64,000 nt of DNA. Source: Saprolegnia diclina VS20. Taxonomy: Eukaryota > Oomycota > Saprolegniomycetes > Saprolegniales > Saprolegniaceae. The notes under the pieces are model-generated. The model ran no database searches. It worked only from the letters and a program-made list of their open reading frames with translations, and had not been told where the DNA came from. Of this stretch, positions 56,101 to 64,000 are shown one piece after another (the first letter of the stretch is position 1; each line of letters begins with the position of its first letter). The position numbers were made by a program, and so were the translations under genes. The stretch covers positions 71,448 to 135,447 of the forward strand of contig NW_008246136.1 of assembly GCF_000281045.1 (NCBI RefSeq), written 5' to 3'.

Positions 56101-58295
56101 CGCGCTTGTGAACGCCCGGGCAGCCACCGCGCGAGCACTCGGTATCTCGGTGCGGCGCGGGGATGCGACAGCGCACTTGGTGCTTCGGCCGCAAAAATGG
56201 GCTGGCGCGGGCCTTCTCGGGTGTGTCTTGCAACCGTACGAGGCGAGCAAAGTACCGTCGCCGCCCAAACCTCGGCCGCTGTCGGCGGCCCCCGTGGCGC
56301 CCCCGGAAGACGCCTTTGATCCCGCGCCCCTGATGCGACTGATGACGCAGTCGATGGATGCAATGGACTTTCAAAAGGCGGTCGACCACGAAATGCAGTT
56401 GTACGACGCCCAAGACGCTCTTTCGCAGTGGCTACAAGCACACCCGTCGACGACCGACGACCTTGCATCAATCGGTGCTCAGCTGGAGGCCGTGCGGGCA
56501 AACGCAGCCAAGGTCCTCCACGACCACTTACGGGACGCCGGCGTGATCCCGTATCTCCGAGTTGACACGGTGGAGGCAGAGTCGCCCGCCGCGGCATCCG
56601 GCCTCCTTCCTGGCGACCTTGTTGTCCGCTTTGGCGGCGTCGTCTCGGTCGACGGCACCAAGACACCTGCGTCGAGTTTGATTCAGCACATTGTACTCCG
56701 AGTGGATGAATCATTTCTTATATATTCCGTCGTAGGTGGCCCTTGTCAACGCTCGGCGCAACCATTGTCTGAGTGTCTCGGTCGAGCGTAGCACCGAAAA
56801 CGATCTCGTTCATTTATCTATCCGCCCGCAGACCTGGGCCGGCGCAGGTGCGCTGGGCTGTGTCTTGCACCCGCACGAGCGACCAGCGCTGAGTATTCTC
56901 ACCGAGCCGGAACCGCCGTCGTGGCCAACGAACGCCTTTGCGTACATTGAGGCCATGGCGGCCGCCCCGTCGCCCGCAAGCATCGCTGGCCTTCTGGAAA
57001 CCGACTGCATCATCGGATTCGACGGCCTCGACGGCGGCGCGACGCTCCAAGAGGCGCTAACGACGTTCAACAGGTGTGTTCGACTGTGTGTAGTAACCTA
57101 CAGACCGTCGAATCGACTTGTAGACTCACAGACTTTCCGCTGACGCTGTATCTGTCACGGTACTGCCCCATCGAGACGGGGTCCCCCGGCTACGTCGAGT
57201 TCGCGGTCGTCTTGAACTCCTGGGACGGTATCCTCTCGATTCAGCCGCTCGTTGCGATCGAAGCAGCGGACGATCCCTCTTCGCTGCCCGATTCGACTCT
57301 ACCCTCGGTACCCTTTGCTCGCGTGCTCCGGGTCTACCCCGAGTCCCCCGCCGACACCGGGGGGCTCATGGCCGGCGACTACGTTCACGTGATAAGCGAC
57401 GTGATGTATCCGTCGCCCGAGGCTGTCTCGGACTGGATCGGACACCAGTTTTCGACTCAGTCGTCCGTCGCACTGCAAATCACGCGCTGTCTCGACGCCG
57501 ACGACAGGTTTCTACACCCTTTGGGATAGTTCAGACGATGAAATGTCGCCATGTAGGTACACGGAAATCCAGCTGCGCATTCTGCCCGAGCGTTGGTGCG
57601 CGCCACAGTTGCACTTGGGCGCGCACGATCGGCGAATGCTTGAGCTCTTTGGGTGGACCCTCGAGTTTCTCAAAGAGCCCGTGTACCCGCCATTCTTGGT
57701 TGTCGAGAGCGTCGTACCGGCGTCGCCCGCCGCGCTCGGCGGTGTCTGCGCCGGCGACCTCGTGGGAAAGTTTGGGTCGCTTCTCAAGGCGTCGCTTGGG
57801 GGCCCGTCGTCCGTGGCCGAGATGGTGCACTTGTACTTGGGCCCGGAAACCAAGCAGCTCGAGGGACACAAGCTCACGCCGTTGCCGATGCAAGTGCATC
57901 GATACGACGCCGCAACATGCCTTGTTACCCGCGTCAACCTCTTCTTGCCCCCGCCCAAGCCTGGCTTCTACACCGGGTACCGACAGATCTACCATCGTTT
58001 GTTCTGTGCCAACGTACGTTCATAGAGATGGCGTGTGGGGCTGTTGCCTGCAACTATGGGCGCCAGAGGCGCTAGAGCCCCTCCTCGTCGTGACGACAGG
58101 CTCTCTATGCTGTGGACTCCAAGAAGGCGATTTGCTGCTGGACGTCCAAGGCGTCCGCGCACCAAGTTCGCTCGACGCTCTGGCGGCCGCGATGGCGTCA
58201 GCGTCGTCTCTGACACTCGTCGTGCAGCGCTGGGACCCATCGCAGTACCTTTACATTTATTTTCCCCTGGTTCTGGCAGTAAGGACACGCTGTGA
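53153..58295 (+). CDS. Coiled-coil, FAM13-like and multi-PDZ (PSMD9-type) protein
   Basis: Large multi-exon gene, roughly 1500 residues. Exon 1 (MSKQRVMPAPAPAAEPRLKM) is almost entirely a charged coiled coil (KKMKEDADRKVREEYQKKEE). After a 42-base intron come two repeats like the FAM13 family: WCDAFLAKMHRPPSLEEKQ with IQPLYKRYSEVES, and DWTSAFQATHGHLPSVQEKR with ILSLYEDYAKIDAQL. A long Pro/Thr/Ser-rich linker follows, then at least four PDZ modules of the type in the proteasome chaperone PSMD9/p27, for example FLRVESVEAASPAAAANVLP with LVLRPQKWAGAGLLGCVLQP, YLRVDTVEAESPAAASGLLP with LSIRPQTWAGAGALGCVLHP, FARVLRVYPESPADTGGLMA and FLVVESVVPASPAALGGVCA. A 58256-58295 splice gives a stop (ends KDTL). 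A different acceptor would join it to the ankyrin exons at 58316-59261. Confidence 0.7.
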
Positions 58296-58315
58296 CGCAA
58301 GCACGGACTCTGAAA

Positions 58316-59261
58316 TTGACGTTGGCGGCGTCGGCTGCATCACGTACGCTTCCTACTGGCAACGGTGCGTTCGAGTGCGATTGACGAAGAGGACGACGAG
58401 GACGTAGGTACGAGGCGGCGAATCCGTCGGCGCTGCCGTGTAAATCGTGCTGGGAAGCCACCTTTGCAACAGTCGCCCACGGCGCCGCCTACTGCGGACA
58501 CCTCGACTGCCTCACGTACCTCAGCCAGTACTTTGACGTCTTCTGTCTCGACCCGCTCGGGTAAAGAAGAGCCGAATCTGTTGGTGCATTTATACCGGCG
58601 TAGACGCACGCCGCTGTTTTACGCAGCCTACGCCAACCAGGTCGACTGCGTACTGTTGCTACTGTCGATCGACGTCGATGGCACACTGCGCGAAGCGACG
58701 GACGCGAACGGCGACACGATCCTGCACGCGGCTACGAGCGGCGGCGCCCTCGCGGCCATGCAGCTCTTGCTGCAGCACGGCCTCAGCACCGAGCGCGTCA
58801 ACAACCTGGGGTCGGGTTACATACTTGACAATAGGATCTTAGTTGTCGCTTGGTGTAGACTGCGCCCCGTGCACATTGCGCCAACGATGGAGGCGCTGCA
58901 GGTGCTCGCCGACGGCCAAGCCGACCTCGTCGCGCTCGACACCTCGGGCCGCCTCGCGCTGGCGTATGCGTGCATGGCCGGGGACGAGGCGTGCGTCGCC
59001 TACTTGGTGGCCGAAGGACCCGAGTTGATCGACTATGCGGACACGGACGGCAACACGCCGCTGCATTTTGCTGTCCTCAGCGGGTCGCTGCCAGTGGTGC
59101 AAGCGCTGCTGACGGCGTCGCCCAACTACATTCTGCGGCCCAACAAGGACGGGAAAAGCGCCCTCGACCACGCTGTCGAGAACGAGTTGCCGTCGATCGC
59201 TGCGTTCTTGGAGGCGACGTGTATGGTGCTTGACGAGATGGGAGCTGCCCTCTCGGAATAG
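58316..59261 (+). CDS. Ankyrin-repeat protein, or C-terminal part of the preceding PDZ gene
   Basis: Exons encode ITYEAANPSALPCKSC, AAYCGHLDCLTYLSQYFDVF, TPLFYAAYANQVDCVLLLLS, NGDTILHAATSGGALAAMQL, PVHIAPTMEALQVLADGQAD, ALAYACMAGDEACVAYLVAE, GNTPLHFAVLSGSLPVVQAL and DGKSALDHAVENELPSIAAF: about six to seven ankyrin repeats for protein-protein binding. It ends DEMGAALSE with a TAG. Introns lie at about 58346-58407, 58561-58603 and 58812-58858. No ATG is found in frame upstream before the PDZ gene, and the frame of the first ankyrin exon is continuous with the last PDZ exon if a 39-base intron ending AAG is allowed, so a single fused gene is likely. Confidence 0.65.
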
Positions 59262-59363
59262 ATAGAAGAGATGTGTTTGGTCGGGTCCCCAACTACTATT
59301 TTGTACTGAAAAAACGACTTGGGAAAAGACATTCAGTGTTCTTTGTACTTGGTGGTAGGCGAA

Positions 59364-60242
59364 TTACATGGCCGCGTACCCCGTCTGCGCGTCTTCGAGA
59401 TCGTGCGGGTCGGCAAAGAGCTGCTCCTCGCGCGACTTGTCCTTCTTGATCTTCCAGAAGAGGAAGGCTGCGAGGATCACGGCGGCGATGCACCCGACCA
59501 CGATGCCTGCAATCGCACCACCCGAAATACCAGACGATTTGCTTGACGTGTCGCTGTTGTTGGTGCCCGTGCTCACATCGTGGCCATTCTGGCCGTTGCC
59601 GTTCGCGTAGCCATTGCCGTTGCCGTTGCCGTTGGGCGGAGTCGTCGTCTTGCCGCCGCCGTTCGCACCGCCGTTCGCACCTCCGTTTGCACCGCCATTC
59701 GCGCCTCCGTTCGCACCACCATTCGCGCCCCCAGCCTTTGTCGGCGTAGGCGTCGGGGTCTTCGATCCGCTTGGTGTCGTCACCGCAGGTGTCGGCTTGA
59801 CCGTCGACGCGGGGGTCGTCACTGCCGGCGTTGGGCTGGCCGACGGCGTCGTAGGCGGGAGTGTCGTGACCGCTGGCGCCGGCGTCGAGCCCGGAGCGGC
59901 GCACGAGTTGGCAGGCATGAGCTTGTATTTTGCGCAGGCAACGCATGGCGCGTTCTTGTTGTTGCACGGGTTCTTCTTGGGGCAGTTGGCTTGGGGCATT
60001 AGGTTCAGCTTGTTGCACTGGCGGCAGTCGGAGCCGGGGACGCCGTCGGTTGAGATGCAGACGCCGGGCTTGCACTGGGCAATGGGCATGAGCCGCTTGA
60101 GGTCGCAGGCCGAAACGATGACCGTCGCGGCGAGGAGGCCGGTGGCGCTGGCGTCATGCAGCGCCGAGCGCATCTCGGGCGACGTCCGGCAGCGCAGCGA
60201 GACGGCGAACGAGAGCAGCAGTACAGTCAGTAGCTTGGTCAT
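59364..60242 (-). CDS. Mucin-like membrane-anchored protein
   Basis: Single-exon gene of 292 residues, start 60242 (MTKLLTVLLLSFAVSLRCRT, signal peptide; an upstream in-frame ATG at 60281 would spoil the signal). The ectodomain has a small Cys-rich part with repeated KLMP-containing units (LKRLMPIAQCKPGVC, LNLMPQANCPKKNPC, YKLMPANSC), a long Thr/Pro-rich stalk (TPAPAVTTLPPTTPSA), and a GGAN repeat of about six units (12-base DNA unit at about 59650-59735). A membrane helix (GAIAGIVVGCIAAVILAAFL) and a short cytoplasmic tail ending AQTGYAAM follow. This is a surface glycoprotein by layout. The 295-codon plus-strand frame across it is a shadow. Confidence 0.85.
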   Translation of the reverse strand: MTKLLTVLLLSFAVSLRCRTSPEMRSALHDASATGLLAATVIVSACDLKRLMPIAQCKPGVCISTDGVPGSDCRQCNKLNLMPQANCPKKNPCNNKNAPCVACAKYKLMPANSCAAPGSTPAPAVTTLPPTTPSASPTPAVTTPASTVKPTPAVTTPSGSKTPTPTPTKAGGANGGANGGANGGANGGANGGANGGGKTTTPPNGNGNGNGYANGNGQNGHDVSTGTNNSDTSSKSSGISGGAIAGIVVGCIAAVILAAFLFWKIKKDKSREEQLFADPHDLEDAQTGYAAM

Positions 60243-60844
60243 AGCAACTTGCAAAGTCAGTGGCGTCCGGCGACCGCCCAAGATTGACGGTTTCGGATTT
60301 TACACTTGGTCTTTGTATAGCATAAAGCGAGACTGTCTATTTCTTTTTGAACTTGTACTTTGTATAGAAATAGTGAAACCAAGTTGTCGGACGAGAAATG
60401 AAGCTGAAACGGGCCCGTTTCACGTTGGCCGGCGCGGGCCCAACCTCACATGCTCGCTTATAAAACCGGGCCCGGGTCCGATTCGAATTTTGGGCCAGTG
60501 AAGGCAAACAAGCGTCTTGCGCTGGACGATTAAACTACTCGATAGAGATCGCAGTGGGGTTTCCGAACGCACACCAATTTCGTTGGCTCCGTGTGTCCTC
60601 ATTGCAGTGGTATAGTGTACAGTGTATAGTGTATAGTACGCTTTGACATTTCCGTGCTTATCCTGATGCAGTTTGCATCGTGCATCAGGGGAAGACGAAG
60701 AGTATGCCAAGCGTCGCGGCCATTCGTTTGCATCGGAAATGGCCGCAACGCTTGGCATAAATCTTCGTCTTGCTATAAGATCTTGTTGTGAAAACCAGGT
60801 CCGGTCCTAGCTTCCCAGCACGCTCCCAAGTAAAGATTTCGAAA
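60243..60844. other. Intergenic with paired hairpins
   Basis: No gene is supported. The region holds the two hairpins at 60662-60771, described separately, and an AGTGTATAGTGTATAG-like short tandem at about 60612-60640. Confidence 0.5.
60662..60771. repeat. Two adjacent hairpins sharing the same loop sequence
   Basis: Hairpin 1: CCTGATGCA (60662-60670) against TGCATCAGG (60681-60689), perfect 9-bp stem, loop GTTTGCATCG. Hairpin 2: a stem of about 33 bp from AAGACGAAGAGTATGCCAAG (60692 onward to 60724) against the complementary arm 60738-60771, with only a few mismatches or bulges, and loop CGTTTGCATCGGA. The ten-base string GTTTGCATCG is identical in both loops. Confidence 0.88.
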
Positions 60845-61292
60845 ATGCCAAAGAAACTGGCGATGGGTCTCCTCTGTACGCTGCTGTTGGTGCTCGCGCT
60901 TGGCACACATCGCTAATCAAATTGCACGCATGGCTCATCCGCGAGCCACTGCCACAACGCTCTAACGCGCTCCCCTGCCCGCCAGAGCTGCCCACCCACA
61001 TGCGACAGCCTGCGATGTTATCTCGCTCCTCCCACCGCGCCAGCTGTCCGAAGTGTCCACATCCCACGTGCAGACTGCAGCCGTTCAAAGCAGTTGGCCA
61101 AATGCGTGGACGACACCACGCGCTAGCACAGCGCCGCAGCCGTCACCACCACAAAAAGTGGCGGCATGGTCCACCAACAACGTCGACGCGTCACCAGCGT
61201 TAGCAGCAGGCGTCATCACTGCCATTGTACTTGCGGCTCTTGTCGCAGCGAGTAGCACGCCTTCTATTGCTGGTGCTTGCGGGCCAAGCTGA
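60845..61292 (+). pseudogene. Decayed secreted membrane-anchored protein gene
   Basis: The ATG at 60845 opens a good signal peptide (MPKKLAMGLLCTLLLVLALG) but a stop follows after 23 codons (60914). Continuing in the same frame gives a Cys-rich peptide (CTHGSSASHCHN, CPPTCDSLRC), and the +1-shifted frame at about 61053-61292 gives a Pro/Thr/Ser-rich stalk and a membrane helix (ALAAGVITAIVLAALVAASS). This order (signal, Cys-rich, stalk, helix) is the plan of the intact neighbour at 59364-60242. At least one stop and one frame change separate the parts and no clean intron explains them, so a host pseudogene is the best reading. A wrongly read spliced gene is the alternative. Confidence 0.45.
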
Positions 61293-61722
61293 CACTGGAG
61301 GCAGACGACGAAGACGCCGTGTGCTGCGAGGCGATGTACTAAGTAATATACGTCACCCTCATACGTTTACAAGTTGCTCTGGTACCGGATGCGCAAAAGT
61401 CGCCTCGCAGCATGTCATGTCTAACGTGTTTGATGCTTGGGGCGAGGTGCTCGGTTGAGACCAGACATTGAGTAATGTCAGTGGCTATGATTTGGCGACA
61501 CCGTTCGGTCTAAACTAATGTCTCTGTAAGAGACATCGCTTTTCGTGGATTTATTATCTAATGTAGCACAACGGACAACATTTGAGAGTGGGACACTGGG
61601 ACACGCCACCCAGTACATGACATCCAGAGGACCCAACCAATATTTTGCTTCGATCGACTGGCGTTCCGAATGCGCGTGCCATTAGCAGAGCTCATTTTTC
61701 CTTTACACCAACAGCCAACAAT
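61293..61722. other. Intergenic upstream of the elicitin-like gene
   Basis: No gene supported. A short inverted segment (TGTCTCTGTAAGAGACA at about 61519-61535) is the only structure seen. Confidence 0.5.
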
Positions 61723-62190
61723 ATGATGATCAAGATCTGTGTGCTTGCTATCACCGCGTCGGTGGCGACTGCTGCCATGTGCACTGGTAATGACTTTGGT
61801 TCAGCGTACACGAGTGCGATCAAGGAGGCAGTGCCGAGCTTTCTCCAGTGCGCCACGGACGTGGGTATTTCGATCGAAGACATTGCGGCCAACAAGGTGG
61901 ACCAGGCGACGCCGGACCAAATCCAAAAGTTTGCCAAGAGCCCGAGCTGCGCGGCGGTGTTCAAGACGATTCAAAGTGCTTCCAGGACCATCTCGCCGCC
62001 GTGCACGATGGGCACCATGTGCGGCAAGGAGGTCACGACGACGCAGTTTGCCGACATGCCGTACGAAGACTACTTGAAAGCGGCCGCGCAAGGCGACAAG
62101 TGCACACTGCCGAGCGCGTCAAGCGCCGCTCCAGCCACCAAACTTGGTCTCGTCGCCTCGAGCGCCCTTGTGCTCTACGCGATGCTTTAA
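61723..62190 (+). CDS. Elicitin-like secreted protein, probably GPI-anchored
   Basis: Single-exon gene of 155 residues. The start at 61723 (MMIKICVLAITASVATAAMC) is a signal peptide. Six cysteines remain in the mature protein at about residues 20, 43, 76, 94, 100 and 127, the number expected of elicitins, small oomycete proteins that bind sterols and lipids and are recognised by plants. Blocks include LQCATDVGISIEDIA, SPSCAAVFKTIQSAS and PCTMGTMCGKEVTTT, and the C-terminal C-x-LPSASSAAPATKLGLVASS region ends in a hydrophobic tail (ALVLYAML) that fits a GPI-anchor signal. Cysteine spacing differs from canonical elicitins, so elicitin-like is the safer name. A partial relative lies at the right edge of the window. 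Confidence 0.8.
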   Translation: MMIKICVLAITASVATAAMCTGNDFGSAYTSAIKEAVPSFLQCATDVGISIEDIAANKVDQATPDQIQKFAKSPSCAAVFKTIQSASRTISPPCTMGTMCGKEVTTTQFADMPYEDYLKAAAQGDKCTLPSASSAAPATKLGLVASSALVLYAML

Positions 62191-62346
62191 ATAATGTATA
62201 ATCGAATTTACATGTTCATAAACTATTACTAACTAATTTTATTGTGGGAGTCGATCAGGACTGCTGCTATCAACGATAAACCATTGGCCGCAGCTCGCGC
62301 GACGTTGGAGGACCATTTGCTCCTTCCTATGAGATGCAAAGCGGTG

Positions 62347-63451
62347 TCACTGGGTGGGTGCCATCACGATAGGGACGAGGATGGGTGCCCCCAGAGCGAT
62401 TGGTAGGAGGAGCTCGACGTCCGGGCACCACTGAATATCGCACGTCACTTCGACGCAGTAGCGAGCCGAGACGATTTGTCCGCGAGTGCTCGGGTACATG
62501 CCGTTGCCGATCAGTTGGAACGACTGCGGCTGCGAGAGCGACTGGCCCGCGGGGACGCCGGGAAACGTTGCGCAGCAAATGGTTTTGCGCAGGACGCGGT
62601 TCCGGCCGTCCGCGTGGACCTCAACGACGCGGACGAGCTCGGATCGCATTGCTACAATGTCGCGCGACGACTGATTTCGGATCTCGCAGTGGATCTATCG
62701 CAATTCGTCTCAAAGGAGAGAATTGGCGTCAGTCGATGTGTACCTGGGGCACTTCGCCGGGGCCGTACATGTTTTTGTCCATCGAGACGCGTAGATCGCA
62801 TTGGCCCTTGTTGAAGCAGCAGAGGAAGCGAATGATTTGCGTCTTCTCGGCCAGGACGGGGACAACAACGCCCGCGAGCTGCGCGTACACGACGAGTCGC
62901 TGCCGGTGCTTGAGGTCGCGCGTGAAGACACCGTTGATGCACAGCGTGCCTTTGATTGCGTACTCGATCTTGCCCTTGACGTTCGAGTGGTTTTCATTGT
63001 CAAACGACCCGGGAAGCCCCGTTGGCAGCTGATACTGGAACGGGTATATGTATTTTCCAGGGGACAAGTGTTGCTGGACGTTGAAGAGCACGAGCTAGTA
63101 CAAACGATTAAATCTGAAAACATAAAAAATGACAATCGAACCTTGGACTTGAAAAATTCGCGGCCTTCGGAGAACGTCCTTGTCTCTGTATGGGATTTCC
63201 CGTCCCGCGTCACGGTGTGCTGCTCTGTCCAGCGCACGCGCTCTTTTCCGTTGACGAGCACGACGACCTCTACACCCTCTTAGAATGTTGTCCTGAACGT
63301 CATGACTGATACCATTGCACTCAATGGGCTCGAGGATGTCGACGTGGAGCGACCCGGTGATGAGCTCGCCGGAAATGTAGTACGGCTTGTCGACGGTGAC
63401 GAGCACGGTGCCCTTGCCGCCAAGACCAAAGAGCTGCCCGAGAAATCCCAT
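62347..63451 (-). CDS. Arrestin-domain protein
   Basis: Four exons, about 320 residues, start 63451 (MGFLGQLFGLGGKGTVLVTV), TGA at 62347. Arrestin-fold proteins act as adaptors in receptor sorting and endocytosis. N-lobe features: VDKPYYISGELITGSLHVDI at the N-terminus, then VVVLVNGKERVRWTEQHTVT, and LFNVQQHLSPGKYIYPFQYQ with LPTGLPGSFDNENHSNVKGK, the typical 'pPFs'-like and G-x-Y block; then IEYAIKGTLCINGVF. C-lobe: VVPVLAEKTQIIRFLCC, KGQCDLRVSMDKNMYGPGE, VRVVEVHADGRNRVLRKT, FPGVPAGQSLSQPQSFQLIG and VSARYCVEVTCDIQWCPDVE. It lacks a long tail with PPxY motifs. Introns are 42-49 bases. It lies between the two elicitin-like genes. Confidence 0.88.
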
Positions 63452-63772
63452 TTCTAAATATGCTGTTGATTGACTAGCGACGCTATAAATAAGACGCACA
63501 CCAACGGCACCAAACGGCATGCAACGTTGGATGCATCAACGCGATATCAACTTGATGGTCTCTACAGATGCAAGTAGACGGAGCGCTTGGACACTGCAGA
63601 GACAAACACAATGCTAGCACGCTGGTCGAGCATACTACATGAACCATGTATGTACTACGTGTACTGGGTGGCAGCTCGAGAAGCGTCACTACAGTACTAA
63701 CGTTATGATGCATTAGTACACATTTTGGCATGTACGCACGAGATGCGCGAACATATGACAGGTGCACTAACG
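63452..63772. other. Spacer at the right end
   Basis: About 320 bases between the arrestin gene and the elicitin-like partial gene; both are transcribed leftward. No gene seen. Confidence 0.5.
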
Positions 63773-64000
63773 TTAGAACAAGAGTGCAAGGACAAGCGTG
63801 CCGGCGGCAACGGTGCCGAGCCCGAGTGTCGTGGCACTGGACAGAACGCTGGCACTCGGCGGAAGAGTGGGGATCTTGGCCACAGCACTCGAAGGCTCGT
63901 CGGGAATTTTGCACTTGGGCGTGGACAGCAACGCTTGCACAAACTGGTCGTAGGTGAGTGCGCCGAGTTGGCCCGACGTGACGTAGTCGCCGCACATGGT
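63773..64000 (-). CDS. Elicitin-like protein, C-terminal part (gene continues beyond the window)
   Basis: The minus-strand frame is open at the right edge and reads TMCGDYVTSGQLGALTYDQF, VQALLSTPKCKIPDEPSSAV and a tail KIPTLPPSASVLSSATTLG ending in VAAGTLVLALLF. It aligns with the end of the elicitin-like gene at 61723-62190 (TMCGKEVTTTQFADMPYEDY ... DKCTLPSASSAAP ... ALVLYAML), including the last two cysteines and the hydrophobic GPI-type tail. The N-terminal part with the signal peptide lies outside the window. The linker before the tail is longer and proline-rich. Confidence 0.75.
   Translation of the reverse strand, partial: TMCGDYVTSGQLGALTYDQFVQALLSTPKCKIPDEPSSAVAKIPTLPPSASVLSSATTLGLGTVAAGTLVLALLF

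Noticed and set aside
59614-60501. 295-codon plus-strand frame over the mucin-like gene
   Set aside because: Mirror of the Gly-Ala-Asn and Thr-Pro repeats; gives runs such as APPFAPPFAPPF without biological sense.
1-64000. Search for CRISPR arrays, bacterial operons, rRNA genes and LTR or virus-like elements
   Set aside because: No spaced direct repeats, Shine-Dalgarno-linked genes, rRNA-like stretches, long terminal repeats or recognisable polymerase or capsid motifs were seen.

Overview
The window looks like nuclear DNA of an oomycete, most likely a saprolegnialean water mould (Saprolegnia, Achlya or Aphanomyces type). This is an inference from content: GC-rich genes, very short introns (mostly about 35-60 bases, very often starting GTAC and ending TAG), elicitin-like proteins, a GPCR-phosphatidylinositol-phosphate kinase fusion, HGGG/Cys-rich zinc-repeat proteins, and Cys-rich secreted or membrane-anchored proteins. 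There are no operons, CRISPR arrays or convincing tRNA genes, and I saw no virus-like or LTR element. There are two assembly gaps (21805-21904 and 52778-53061).

Left third (1-25000): two tandem paralogues of unknown function (943-3161 and 4993-7157); a minus-strand VPS9 + RCC1-repeat protein (9540-12759); an intronless LiaF-like domain protein (13315-13818); kynureninase (14355-15638); a secreted M14 carboxypeptidase (16775-17890); a head-to-head pair of membrane-anchored prolyl 4-hydroxylases (18158-19527 minus, 20257-21650 plus); a TATC microsatellite around the first gap; and a 13-exon ATAD3 gene (22333-24939) whose N-terminus carries an endosialidase-chaperone-like domain.

Middle (25000-41600): a KH-domain protein, a GPCR-PIPK, a small acidic single-pass membrane protein, a glycine/tyrosine-repeat secreted protein, three minus-strand disintegrin-like Cys-rich membrane-anchored proteins in a row (32011-36447), a DHHC palmitoyltransferase and a CCA-adding enzyme.

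Right third (41600-64000): a nuclear lamin homologue with rod, NLS, lamin tail domain and a CGIM CaaX box encoded by a 15-base last exon; a seven-segment membrane protein; a large coiled-coil protein; an HGGG zinc-repeat protein; a Ser/Thr kinase with a degenerate glycine loop; a long coiled-coil/FAM13-like/multi-PDZ (PSMD9-type) gene running up to or into ankyrin repeats; a mucin-like membrane protein; a decayed secreted-protein gene beside two adjacent hairpins with the same loop; two elicitin-like genes (one cut by the window edge); and an arrestin-domain protein.

The genes do not form one pathway. Recurrent themes are cell-surface proteins (about a quarter of the genes), membrane trafficking and signalling (VPS9/RCC1, GPCR-PIPK, arrestin, DHHC, kinase) and house-keeping enzymes. 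Exon joins for the lamin, ATAD3 and plus-strand prolyl hydroxylase models were summed and are in frame (1515, 2037 and 1200 bases). Other multi-exon models were read by eye and their exact boundaries are less certain.
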